This document shows positions 1 to 5,669 of a DNA stretch of 5,669 nucleotides, one piece after another. Below the pieces are notes generated by a model that was not told the DNA's origin, did no database searches, and worked only from the letters and a program-made list of their open reading frames with translations. Source of the stretch: an uncultured Gemmatimonadota bacterium. Lineage in GTDB: Bacteria > Gemmatimonadota > Gemmatimonadetes > Gemmatimonadales > Gemmatimonadaceae. Within the stretch, counting starts at the first letter, position 1, and every line of letters starts with the position of its first letter. A program made the position numbers and the translations under genes. The stretch covers positions 1 to 5,669 of the forward strand of contig CAMLHT010000242.1 in NCBI GenBank assembly GCA_946479895.1, in the 5' to 3' direction.

Positions 1-39
1 GGGCTGATGATCGGCCGCACCGTGGAGGGGGAGGAATGA
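1..39 (+). CDS. Possible 3' end of an upstream gene, unidentified
   Basis: The frame starting at base 1 is open to a TGA at 37-39 and would end in the residues GLMIGRTVEGEE. This stop overlaps the ATG of the following lipoprotein gene (36-38) in an ATGA arrangement, which is typical of translationally coupled genes in one operon. Of the other two plus frames, one has a stop near base 5 and the other leads into the lipoprotein gene itself. Thirteen codons are too few to identify the product or to prove coding, so the call rests mainly on the junction. Confidence 0.4.
   Translation, partial: GLMIGRTVEGEE
24..35 (+). promoter_or_regulatory. Purine-rich Shine-Dalgarno region of the lipoprotein gene
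   Basis: The stretch GGAGGGGGAGGA lies directly before the ATG at 36. Its GGAG core at 24-27 is 8 nt from the start codon, which is good spacing, and further AGG cores lie closer. It supports the chosen start and would sit inside the coding end of the putative upstream gene. Confidence 0.7.
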
Positions 40-1289
40 GCGTGCGTCTCGCACGATTCGCCGCCGCGACGGTGCTCGTCGCGGCGTGCTCGCGAGGGCA
101 GGATGCCGGCTCCGGCCCGTATGCGCGTGAGGTCGCCGAGGCGATCCCCCGCATCGAGCAGTCGACGGGACTGAAGTTCAAGACGCCGCCCAGGCTCGAG
201 GTCCGGACGAAGGACCAGGTGCGCGAGTTCCTGCTGAAGCAGTTCGACGAGGCGACCCCCGCCGCGCAGCTCGCGGGAGAGGAGAAGGCGTACAAGCTCC
301 TCGGCCTCATTCCCGACACGATGAACCTGCGCGCCTTCTTCGTGCGCGTCCTGAGCGAGCAGGTCGTCGGCTACTACGACCCCAAGGCGAAGACGCTCTA
401 CGTCGTCCAGGGCGCCGACGAGCAGCTCGTCGGCATCACGATCACGCACGAGCTCGTGCACGCGCTGCAGGACCAGTACGTGAATCTCGACTCGATCCAG
501 AAGTCGGGGTCGAGCAACGATCGCCTTGCGGCGGCGCAGGCGCTGATCGAGGGAGAGGCGCAGTTCGAGCAGATCTCCATCATGCTCGGCGGGCCGGATC
601 AGATCGAGACGCGTCTGCCGGGTGCGTGGGACCGTGTGCGCGAGGAGATCCGCAACCGCCAGGGCGAGATGCCGGTGTTCGCCACGGCGCCGATGGTCAT
701 CCAGGAATCGCTGCTGTTTCCCTATCTCAGCGGCGCGGAGTTCGTGCGCCGCGTCAAGGAGAAGCGCGGCAACCACGATCCCTTCCGCGACGTGCCGCGG
801 TCCACGGAGCAGGTGCTCCATCCGCCGCTCTTTCTCTCCACGCCACCCGACGAGCCGACGGCGGTGACGCTCCCTGCGCCTCGCGTCGGCACGAGCGTGT
901 ATCAGAACGACATGGGCGAGTTCGGCACGCGCCTGGTCGTCTATGCGTATCTCAAGGACCCACAGACCGCGCAGCGCGCCGCCGCGGGTTGGGATGGCGA
1001 CCGGTTCATGGTCGTCGAGCGCGGCGCCGACCGCGGCTTCGTCTGGGCCATCGTCTGGGATTCACCCGTCGACGCCGGCGAGTTCACCGACGCCATGGTG
1101 CGTGCGACGATGCGCCGCACCGGCGCCCCGCAGCGCAGCGTGGGCGCCGGCGTGAGCTACACGGCGAACGGGCGCACGATCTCCATCCAGCCGGTCAGCA
1201 TCGGCGACCGTGCGTTGGTCGTGTACTCCAACGTTCCCGAAGCGATGGGATCGGTGATCGATCCCACCGCGATCAAGTTGGGGAAGTAA
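36..1289 (+). CDS. Predicted lipoprotein zinc metallopeptidase (HExxH), function unknown
   Basis: This is a 417-residue protein of unknown physiological role, probably anchored to a membrane outside the cytoplasm. The N-terminus has a short basic segment (MSVRLARF), a hydrophobic stretch and a lipobox VAAC with Cys18, indicating a signal peptidase II lipoprotein. The likely active site is HELVHALQD at residues 138-146: His138 and His142 would bind zinc and Glu139 would be the general base. LIEGEA at about 170-175 offers Glu172 or Glu174 as a third ligand, as in gluzincin-like peptidases. The C-terminal half carries STEQVLHP (256-263) and GWDGDRF (318-324), which I recall as conserved in uncharacterised proteins of this type, especially in Acidobacteriota- and Gemmatimonadota-like genomes. 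The start is supported by a strong ribosome binding site and the intact signal peptide. The gene may be coupled to an upstream gene and overlaps the 3' end of lon tail to tail. Peptidase activity is inferred from the motif, and the substrate cannot be predicted. Confidence 0.85.
   Translation: MSVRLARFAAATVLVAACSRGQDAGSGPYAREVAEAIPRIEQSTGLKFKTPPRLEVRTKDQVREFLLKQFDEATPAAQLAGEEKAYKLLGLIPDTMNLRAFFVRVLSEQVVGYYDPKAKTLYVVQGADEQLVGITITHELVHALQDQYVNLDSIQKSGSSNDRLAAAQALIEGEAQFEQISIMLGGPDQIETRLPGAWDRVREEIRNRQGEMPVFATAPMVIQESLLFPYLSGAEFVRRVKEKRGNHDPFRDVPRSTEQVLHPPLFLSTPPDEPTAVTLPAPRVGTSVYQNDMGEFGTRLVVYAYLKDPQTAQRAAAGWDGDRFMVVERGADRGFVWAIVWDSPVDAGEFTDAMVRATMRRTGAPQRSVGAGVSYTANGRTISIQPVSIGDRALVVYSNVPEAMGSVIDPTAIKLGK
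1273..1289. other. 17-bp tail-to-tail overlap of lipoprotein gene and lon
   Basis: The plus-strand lipoprotein gene ends with TAA at 1287-1289, while lon on the minus strand ends with TGA read from 1275 to 1273. The last codons of the two genes therefore share 17 bp. No spacer remains for a terminator, and no hairpin with a T-tract is evident next to the junction. Confidence 0.9.
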
Positions 1290-3825
1290 CCGCCTCGTCG
1301 GCGACCTCGTCGAGCGCGGACTCGTCGAGCGCCGGCCCGTCCGGCGACATCACCGACGGGATCATGGCGCCCGGCTCGGTCGTCACGGGGACGACCGTCG
1401 CCGATTCCGTGTGCGGGCCACCGAGCGCGCGCGAGTCGTCGGGCGGCGCCGTATCGCTTTCCACCGGCGGCAGCAGGGCGAGGCGGAGCACCTCGTCCAT
1501 CCGCTCGACGAAGGTGAACGTCACCTGCTTCTTCACCTCGTCCGGCACGTCGCGCAGGTCCTTCTCGTTCGCCTTCGGCATGATGAGATGGCGCAGGCCC
1601 GCGCGATACGCCGCGAGCACCTTCTCCTTCACGCCGCCGATCTCGAGCACCTTGCCGCGCAGCGTCACCTCGCCCGTCATCGCCACGTCGCGCCGTACCG
1701 GGCGATAGGACAGCGCGCTCGCGATCGCGAGCGTCAGCGTGATCCCCGCGCTCGGCCCGTCCTTCGGGATCGCGCCCGCCGGCAGGTGCACGTGGATGTC
1801 GTAGTCCTTGAACGCGGCATCGGGAATTCCGATCTGCGCCGCGCGCGACCGCACGTACGAGTAGGCGGCGTCCACGCTCTCGCGCATCACGTCGCCGAGC
1901 TGGCCGGTCACCGTGAGCCGCCCGCTGCCGTTCATGCGCAGCGCCTCGATCACCATCAGATCGCCGCCCGTCGCCGTCCACGCGAGACCGGTCACGACGC
2001 CGACCTCGGGGATCATCTCCGCTTCCTCGACGGCGTAGCGCGGAATGCCGAGCACCTCTTCGACCTTGTCGTTGTCCACCACCCACGCGCCTTCCTCTCC
2101 CTCGGCCTTCCGGCGCGCGCGCTTGCGCATGATCGCCGCGACGTTGCGCTCGAAGTTCCGGAGCCCCGCCTCACGCGAATAGCGGTTGGAGATGAACGAC
2201 AGCGACTCGTCGGTGAACTGGATGTCCTTGTCGGTGATGCCGTGCTCCTCGAGCAGCCGCGGGAGCAGGTAGCGCCACGCGATCTCGACCTTCTCCTCCA
2301 CCGTGTAGCCGGCGATGCGGATGACCTCCATGCGGTCGCGCAGCGGGGCGGGGATGTCGTACAGGTTGTTCGCCGTGCAGATGAACAGCGCGCTCGAGAG
2401 GTCGAACGGCAGGTTCAGGTAGTGGTCCACGAACTCGTCGTTCTGGTTCGGGTCCAGCACCTCGAGCATCGCCGCCGTCGGGTCGCCACTGGGTCCGCCC
2501 CCCGACATTTTGTCAATCTCGTCGATCATCAGCACGGGATCCTTCACCTGCACGCGGCGCAGCGCCTGGATGAGCAGGCCCGGCATCGCGCCCACGTACG
2601 TGCGCCGGTGACCGCGGATCTCCGCCTCGTCACGCACGCCGCCCACGGAGATGCGATAGAACTCGCGCCCGATGGACGTGGCGATCGCCTCGCCGAGCGA
2701 GGTCTTGCCCGTTCCCGGCGGCCCGACGAAGCACAGGATTGGACCGTGGGGATCACCGCCACGCAGCTTGCGGACGGCGAGGAACTCGATGATGCGCTCC
2801 TTCGCCTCCGTCAGGCCGTAGTGCTTCTCGTCGAGCGCCTCTTCCACCTTCTTGAGCGCGATCTCCTCGTCGCCCGAGCGCTTGTTCCACGGCAGGGCGA
2901 GGATCCAGTCGAGGTAGGTGCGGATGACCTGGTATTCGCTCGACGCCGGGGAGAGCTGTCGAAGACGCTCCGTTTCGCGGCGCGCCTCCTGGCCCACGCG
3001 CTCGGGGAGCTTCGCCTCGTCGATGCGCCGCAGCAGCTCGACCGCTTCCTTCTCGCCCGGATCGGTCTCGCCCAGCTCGGCCTGGATGGCGCGGAGCTGC
3101 TGGCGCAGGTAGAACTCGCGCTGGTGCTGCTCGATCTTGATCTCCGTCTGTCGCTTCACGTCCTCCATCACGCGGGCGCGTGCGACCTCGCGCTCCAGAC
3201 GGTTGAGGATGAAGCGCAGCCGCTGCCCGACGTCGAGACGCTGCAGCACCTCGTCCTTGTCGGAGATGCGGAAGTTCATGTTCGTCGCGGCGAGGTCGGC
3301 GAACCGCCCCGGATCCGAGACGTTCATCTTCAGGATCGCCGGCACCTCGTCCGGGATCCGATCGACGAGCTCGGCCAGCGTCTCCGCCGCCGACACCACA
3401 CGCGTTACGAGGTCGTCGAGCTCGGCGGGGTCGGCCGGCGTCTCCTTCGCCGCGCGGATCGCCGCGACGGGGTAGGGCTCATTCCGGTCGATCCCCTCGA
3501 CGACGATCCGCCGCAGCCCCTGTAGCGTGATCTGCACCGTGTCGCCCGGAAGGTTGATCCGCTCGTGCACCCGCGCCGCGACACCGACTCGGCCGATGAA
3601 CCGCTGGGAGTCGATCGGGTCATCGTGGTCGCCGCCGGCGACGACGAGTGCCACCACGAGCCCGGCCTCTTCGTGCCCGCGCAGCAGCGCCAGGTTCTCC
3701 GGGGCGCCCATCTGGACCGCGATCGTGCCGAGGGGATACACGATCGTGGACCGCAGCGCCATCAACGGCAGCGTCGGCGGGAGCTCTGACTTCAGGATTT
3801 CTTCCTTGCGCTGAGGCTTCGGCAT
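1273..3825 (-). CDS. lon: ATP-dependent serine protease Lon (LonA, La)
   Basis: Lon is a homohexameric cytoplasmic AAA+ protease that unfolds and degrades misfolded and short-lived regulatory proteins. The 850-residue product shows the full LonA order. The N-terminal substrate-binding domain spans about 18-210 and a helical, probably coiled-coil segment about 212-252. The AAA+ module has Walker [10 protein letters not shown] (368-376, Lys374), Walker B VLMIDEID (431-438), the sensor-1 region TANN (484-487), a putative arginine finger Arg498 in PLRDRMEVI, and sensor-2 Arg556 in REAGLR. The protease domain carries catalytic Ser692 in PKDGPSAGI and Lys735 in GGVKEK, 43 residues apart as in E. 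coli Lon (Ser679/Lys722), so it should be active. It is about 66 residues longer than E. coli Lon (784), mostly from an acidic C-terminal tail after about 787. The start fits the family N-terminus, although the upstream Shine-Dalgarno is weak (TTTTGAG). It diverges from ffh. Confidence 0.98.
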   Translation of the reverse strand: MPKPQRKEEILKSELPPTLPLMALRSTIVYPLGTIAVQMGAPENLALLRGHEEAGLVVALVVAGGDHDDPIDSQRFIGRVGVAARVHERINLPGDTVQITLQGLRRIVVEGIDRNEPYPVAAIRAAKETPADPAELDDLVTRVVSAAETLAELVDRIPDEVPAILKMNVSDPGRFADLAATNMNFRISDKDEVLQRLDVGQRLRFILNRLEREVARARVMEDVKRQTEIKIEQHQREFYLRQQLRAIQAELGETDPGEKEAVELLRRIDEAKLPERVGQEARRETERLRQLSPASSEYQVIRTYLDWILALPWNKRSGDEEIALKKVEEALDEKHYGLTEAKERIIEFLAVRKLRGGDPHGPILCFVGPPGTGKTSLGEAIATSIGREFYRISVGGVRDEAEIRGHRRTYVGAMPGLLIQALRRVQVKDPVLMIDEIDKMSGGGPSGDPTAAMLEVLDPNQNDEFVDHYLNLPFDLSSALFICTANNLYDIPAPLRDRMEVIRIAGYTVEEKVEIAWRYLLPRLLEEHGITDKDIQFTDESLSFISNRYSREAGLRNFERNVAAIMRKRARRKAEGEEGAWVVDNDKVEEVLGIPRYAVEEAEMIPEVGVVTGLAWTATGGDLMVIEALRMNGSGRLTVTGQLGDVMRESVDAAYSYVRSRAAQIGIPDAAFKDYDIHVHLPAGAIPKDGPSAGITLTLAIASALSYRPVRRDVAMTGEVTLRGKVLEIGGVKEKVLAAYRAGLRHLIMPKANEKDLRDVPDEVKKQVTFTFVERMDEVLRLALLPPVESDTAPPDDSRALGGPHTESATVVPVTTEPGAMIPSVMSPDGPALDESALDEVADEAVTSPT
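1276..1464 (-). other. Acidic low-complexity C-terminal tail of Lon
   Basis: These codons specify Lon residues 788-850, beyond the point where the conserved protease domain ends. The segment is rich in Pro, Ser, Thr, Ala and acidic residues (13 Asp/Glu against one Arg and no Lys), so it is probably disordered. Near its end the peptide repeats [14 protein letters not shown]. At DNA level this includes two perfect 12-bp copies of CTCGTCGAGCGC on the plus strand at 1306-1317 and 1321-1332, 15 bp apart in phase with the reading frame. Its function is unknown. Confidence 0.75.
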
Positions 3826-3848
3826 GGGCTCAAAAGTAATTGCGAATC

Positions 3849-3869
3849 AAACCGCGGGCACGCGTGTTT
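3849..3869 (-). promoter_or_regulatory. Potential hairpin in the lon leader
   Basis: Read on the minus strand this is AAAC-A-CGCG-TGCC-CGCG-GTTT: eight base pairs with one bulged A and a 4-nt loop. It ends 23 bases upstream of the lon start codon, so it would be in the lon leader RNA if transcription starts above it. It has no following T-tract, so it does not look like a terminator. A regulatory role is conjecture. Confidence 0.3.
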
Positions 3870-3904
3870 ACTGACGACGGAACGTCGCGAATGTCATGAC
3901 TGAA

Positions 3905-3920
3905 AACGGCGTGAGCCGTT
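3905..3920 (+). repeat. Perfect inverted repeat AACGGC-GTGA-GCCGTT
   Basis: The two 6-bp arms are fully complementary around a 4-nt spacer. As plus-strand RNA it would close on GUGA, a GNRA-type tetraloop. As DNA it could equally be a protein-binding dyad. Its AACGG half-site recurs at 3928-3932 and, inverted, at 3999-4003. Confidence 0.5.
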
Positions 3921-3927
3921 GTCGGTA

Positions 3928-4003
3928 AACGGTTTGCGGCCGACCTCGGCATGCTCGTGGCCACTCGACGCGTCCCGGGGCACGCCAAGAACCGTAAACC
4001 GTT
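3928..4003. repeat. Spaced 12-bp inverted repeat pair upstream of ffh
   Basis: The left arm AACGGTTTGCGG (3928-3939) matches the reverse complement of the right arm CCGTAAACCGTT (3992-4003) at 11 of 12 positions, with 52 bp between them. Both arms also lie within a shared GTAAAC-S-GTT core on the same strand (3925-3933 and 3994-4002). This is compatible with two copies of a transcription-factor site or with long-range RNA pairing. The regulator is unknown. Confidence 0.45.
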
Positions 4004-4013
4004 CACCATGAAC
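4001..4013. promoter_or_regulatory. GTTCA-CCA-TGAAC dyad, candidate operator
   Basis: This is a perfect 5-bp dyad around a 3-bp spacer. It abuts the right arm of the 12-bp repeat pair and ends 5 bp before the candidate -10 box of ffh, where a repressor could block RNA polymerase. It does not match the usual LexA boxes, because its GTTC and GAAC are inverted with a 5-bp gap. The binding protein is unknown. Confidence 0.35.
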
Positions 4014-4017
4014 AGCT

Positions 4018-4023
4018 TGTAAT
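4018..4023 (+). promoter_or_regulatory. Candidate -10 box of the ffh promoter
   Basis: TGTAAT matches the sigma-70 consensus TATAAT at five of six positions and would start transcription about 25 bases before the ffh ATG. No good -35 hexamer lies 16-18 bp upstream, since that position is occupied by TAAACC and overlapping variants. The promoter may therefore need an activator or lie elsewhere. Confidence 0.3.
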
Positions 4024-4053
4024 GCGTTTCACCTTCCCTTAAGCTTCAAGGCT

Positions 4054-5403
4054 ATGTTCGACGAGCTTTCAGAGAAACTCGAGGCTGCTTTCTCGCGCCT
4101 CCGCGGGCGCGGCGTCCTCACCGAAGCCGACATCAAGGACGGGCTGCGAGAGGTGCGCCGCGTCCTGCTCGAAGCGGACGTGAACTTCGCGCTGACCCGC
4201 GAATTCCTCGAGCGCGTCGAGAAGAAGGCCGTCGGTGTCAGCCAGCTGAAGACGGTCTCGCCTGCACAGCAGCTCGTGAAGATCGTCTACGACGAGCTCA
4301 CGGCGATGCTCGGCGAGCGGCGCGAAGGTCTCAAGCTGAGCTCGGTACCGCCGACCGTCGTCATGATGGTCGGGCTCCAGGGCTCGGGTAAGACGACGAC
4401 GGCCGCGAAGCTCGCGCGCAAGCTCAAGGCCGAGGGCCGGCAGACGCGTCTCATCGCCGCCGACGTGTATCGTCCGGCCGCGATCGACCAGCTCGAGACG
4501 CTCGGGCAGCAGCTCGACATCCCGGTGTACGCCGAACGCGGTCACCAGGACGTCGTGAAGATCGCCCGCAACGGCATCGACCAGGCGCGCCGGGCGCGCG
4601 ATCGCGTCGTGCTGGTCGATACCGCCGGCCGTCTCCAGATCGACGACGAGATGATGGGCGAGCTGGAGAAGCTCAAGGAGGCGATCCGCCCCGACGAGAT
4701 CCTCTTCGTCGCCGACGGCATGACCGGGCAGGACGCGGTCAAGATCGCGCAGGGTTTCGACTCCCGCCTCGACGTCACCGGCGTGATCCTCACGAAGATG
4801 GACGGCGACGCCCGGGGCGGCGCGGCGCTCTCGATCTACGGCGTCCTCAAGAAGCCGATCAAGTACATCGGCGTCGGCGAGAAGACGGACGCGCTCGAGG
4901 ATTTCCATCCCGACCGCATGGCGGGCCGGATCCTTCAGCAGGGCGACATCGTCTCGCTCGTCGAGAAGGCACAGGGCGCGTTCGACGAGGACGTCGCGCG
5001 GCGGATGGAGAAGAAGGTCCGCAAGGAAGGAATGGACCTCGAGGACTTCCTCACCGCGATGAAGCAGCTCGAGAAGCTCGGACCGCTCGAGGGCCTCATG
5101 AAGATGCTTCCGGGCGTCAACAGCAAGATGCTCAAGCAGGTGCGCGACGCGGATCCGAAGCGCATGAAGCACATGGAGGCGATCGTCCTCTCCATGACGC
5201 GCGAGGAGCGCAAGAAGCCCGAGCTGATGAACGGCTCGCGCCGCGCACGCATCGCGAAAGGCAGTGGCCGTCCGATCAGCGAAGTGAATCGCCTGCTCGA
5301 GCAGTTCCGCGAGATGCAGAAGATGATGAAGAAAGTTGCAGGCGGCACCCCGGGTGGCGGACGTCGCTCGCTGCCGCCGGGGATGTTCGGAGGACTCAGG
5401 TAG
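4054..5403 (+). CDS. ffh: Signal recognition particle GTPase Ffh (SRP54)
   Basis: Ffh binds 4.5S RNA and the signal sequences of nascent inner-membrane proteins, then docks with FtsY so the ribosome is delivered to the Sec translocon. The 449-residue product is of normal length. The N domain spans about 1-90. The G domain carries G1 GLQGSGKT (107-114), G2 DVYRPAAIDQL (137-147), G3 DTAGR (189-193), G4 TKMD (247-250) followed by GDARGG, and GVGEK (273-277) before the closing loop. The methionine-rich M domain (about 325-430) contains the RNA-binding helix NGSRRARIAKGSG (393-405). The start is secure because MFDELSEKLEAAF is the expected family N-terminus. The Shine-Dalgarno is poor: AAGG at 4048-4051, only 2 nt from the ATG. 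It lies upstream of rpsP in the same direction, a common bacterial arrangement. No 4.5S RNA gene is in the window. Confidence 0.98.
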   Translation: MFDELSEKLEAAFSRLRGRGVLTEADIKDGLREVRRVLLEADVNFALTREFLERVEKKAVGVSQLKTVSPAQQLVKIVYDELTAMLGERREGLKLSSVPPTVVMMVGLQGSGKTTTAAKLARKLKAEGRQTRLIAADVYRPAAIDQLETLGQQLDIPVYAERGHQDVVKIARNGIDQARRARDRVVLVDTAGRLQIDDEMMGELEKLKEAIRPDEILFVADGMTGQDAVKIAQGFDSRLDVTGVILTKMDGDARGGAALSIYGVLKKPIKYIGVGEKTDALEDFHPDRMAGRILQQGDIVSLVEKAQGAFDEDVARRMEKKVRKEGMDLEDFLTAMKQLEKLGPLEGLMKMLPGVNSKMLKQVRDADPKRMKHMEAIVLSMTREERKKPELMNGSRRARIAKGSGRPISEVNRLLEQFREMQKMMKKVAGGTPGGGRRSLPPGMFGGLR

Positions 5404-5416
5404 CAGTAGCGCGTGG

Positions 5417-5477
5417 CGGGTGGTGGGTCATGAGTGACGGCGAACGCGGTCACCCATTACTCTCCACTCCCCACCCG
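5417..5477 (+). repeat. Imperfect palindrome after ffh (GGGT-rich, hairpin-forming)
   Basis: The left arm at 5417-5438 and right arm at 5449-5477 are imperfectly complementary around a 10-base loop. The inner pairing ATGAGTGAC (5430-5438) against GTCACCCAT (5449-5457) has eight of nine pairs. The outer CGGGTGG (5417-5423) against CCACCCG (5471-5477) is perfect, with unpaired bases between. The arms have a biased G+T / C+A composition with repeated GGGT and ACTC-like words. It starts 14 bases after the ffh stop. It could be a dispersed intergenic repeat or an attenuating hairpin, but the lack of a T-tract argues against a classical intrinsic terminator. Confidence 0.5.
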
Positions 5478-5480
5478 TAA

Positions 5481-5516
5481 CCGCAGTACTGGGTGCGGCG
5501 CGGATCTCCCGCGCAC
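5481..5516 (+). promoter_or_regulatory. GC-rich hairpins in the rpsP leader
   Basis: Two adjacent potential stems occur: CCGCA (5481-5485) with TGCGG (5494-5498), and GCGCGG (5498-5503) with CCGCGC (5509-5514) around the loop ATCTC. The second can instead form as GTGC (5493-5496) with GCAC (5513-5516), extended by GCGG/CCGC. The first and the longer second version compete for the same bases. They lie 45-80 bases before the rpsP start. A regulatory role is not demonstrated. Confidence 0.35.
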
Positions 5517-5547
5517 GCGATGAGCCCAGCGCAGCACAAACCACTTC

Positions 5548-5552
5548 AGGAG
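5548..5552 (+). promoter_or_regulatory. Shine-Dalgarno site of rpsP
   Basis: AGGAG ends 8 nt before the ATG at 5561. This is a strong, well-placed ribosome binding site and fixes the start of the truncated gene, which is too short here to judge by length. Confidence 0.85.
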
Positions 5553-5560
5553 TTCCAACC

Positions 5561-5669
5561 ATGGCCGTCAAGATCCGTCTCCGCCGCGTAGGTCGTAAGA
5601 AGGCCCCCATGTATCGCATCGTCGTCGCCGACTCGAAGAGCCCGCGCGACGGCAAGTTCATCGAGATCG
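5561..5669 (+). CDS. rpsP: 30S ribosomal protein bS16, 5' part (cut by window end)
   Basis: bS16 is a small-subunit ribosomal protein that binds 16S rRNA and assists assembly of the 30S body. Only the first 36 codons are present. They read [16 protein letters not shown] followed by [20 protein letters not shown], which is the diagnostic bS16 N-terminus: the basic KIRL strand, then [18 protein letters not shown] in typical family members. Roughly 45-55 more residues are expected beyond the window. The start has a strong AGGAG site. It lies 157 bp downstream of ffh on the same strand, and hairpin sequence fills the gap, so co-transcription is likely but may be modulated. In many bacteria rimM, trmD and rplS follow. 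Confidence 0.97.
   Translation, partial: MAVKIRLRRVGRKKAPMYRIVVADSKSPRDGKFIEI

Larger units (their letters stand above)
3826..4053. promoter_or_regulatory. Divergent lon/ffh intergenic region
   Basis: This 228-bp stretch lies between the start codons of lon (leftward) and ffh (rightward), so it must hold the promoters of both unless transcription enters from elsewhere. It is less GC-rich than the flanking genes and carries many short dyads: a bulged stem at 3849-3869, CGACG-GAA-CGTCG at 3875-3887, GTCATGAC at 3893-3900, AACGGC-GTGA-GCCGTT at 3905-3920, and the elements listed separately. I see no plausible small gene. I also see no CIRCE (TTAGCACTC-N9-GAGTGCTAA) or HAIR (CTTGAGT-N7-ACTCAAG) heat-shock operator, and no 4.5S RNA signature. 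Confidence 0.8.

Noticed and set aside
626..1708. A 360-codon plus-strand frame crossing the lipoprotein gene and the lon 3' end
   Set aside because: It is an out-of-frame shadow spanning two convergent real genes, with Arg-rich and then Ser-rich low-complexity translation and no supporting start.
1411..3525. A 704-codon open frame on the plus strand, antisense to lon
   Set aside because: It lies wholly inside lon, and its product is a low-complexity Arg/His/Asp/Leu-rich sequence with no recognisable motif. Long antisense frames are expected where third positions are mostly G or C.
4018..4050. A sigma-32-like heat-shock promoter for lon on the minus strand (CTTGAA then GCATTAC)
   Set aside because: The -35 hexamer is exact, but the spacing to the nearest CCCCAT-like element is about 18-19 instead of about 13-14 bases, the -10 match is poor, and the leader would be near 190 bases.
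4038..4050. CTTAAGCTTCAAG, one base short of a 14-bp palindrome, as an operator before ffh
   Set aside because: It does not match the HAIR consensus, the symmetry needs an inserted base, and it overlaps the ribosome binding region, so it is likely chance.
3826..4053. A 4.5S (SRP) RNA gene next to ffh
   Set aside because: The conserved GGAAGG...AGCAGCC apical segment of SRP RNA is absent, and no long hairpin of the expected form is present.
4069..5172. A 367-codon open frame on the minus strand, antisense to ffh
   Set aside because: It has the same composition artefact: the protein is Leu/Arg/His/Asp/Glu-rich without domains, while the opposite strand encodes a complete Ffh.
5428..5661. A 77-codon minus-strand frame across the ffh-rpsP spacer
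   Set aside because: It runs antisense to the bS16 start and through hairpin sequence, and shows no recognisable protein features.

Overview
This window looks like a core-genome stretch from a GC-rich bacterium. Most third codon positions are G or C, which also explains the very long spurious antisense reading frames inside lon and ffh. The gene content (a lipoprotein-type HExxH peptidase, a LonA protease with an acidic tail, Ffh, bS16) and the protein wording fit Gemmatimonadota or a related soil phylum such as Acidobacteriota. That assignment is inference only, because no rRNA or other marker is present.

Layout from left to right. The first 39 bases appear to be the 3' end of an unidentified plus-strand gene whose stop overlaps the next start in an ATGA junction. 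A predicted secreted lipoprotein with a HELVH zinc-peptidase motif follows (36-1289, +). It converges on the ATP-dependent protease gene lon (1273-3825, -), and the two 3' ends overlap by 17 bp. A 228-bp divergent intergenic region (3826-4053) separates lon from ffh. It is less GC-rich than the flanking genes and holds several inverted repeats, including a spaced 12-bp pair and a GTTCA-N3-TGAAC dyad. ffh (4054-5403, +) encodes the GTPase of the signal recognition particle. A 157-bp spacer with hairpin-forming sequence follows, then the first 36 codons of rpsP (ribosomal protein bS16), cut by the window edge.

How the genes work together. ffh and rpsP form a common bacterial pairing, often continuing into rimM, trmD and rplS, that links co-translational membrane targeting with ribosome and tRNA maturation. 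lon handles cytoplasmic protein quality control and shares its upstream region with ffh, so elements in that spacer could act on one or both genes. The lipoprotein peptidase would act outside the cytoplasmic membrane and has no evident functional link to the others.

I found no mobile element, CRISPR array, tRNA, rRNA, 4.5S RNA or recognisable novel system. The main points of interest are the repeat-rich lon/ffh spacer, the hairpin region between ffh and rpsP, the acidic repeat-bearing tail of Lon, and the poorly characterised lipoprotein peptidase.
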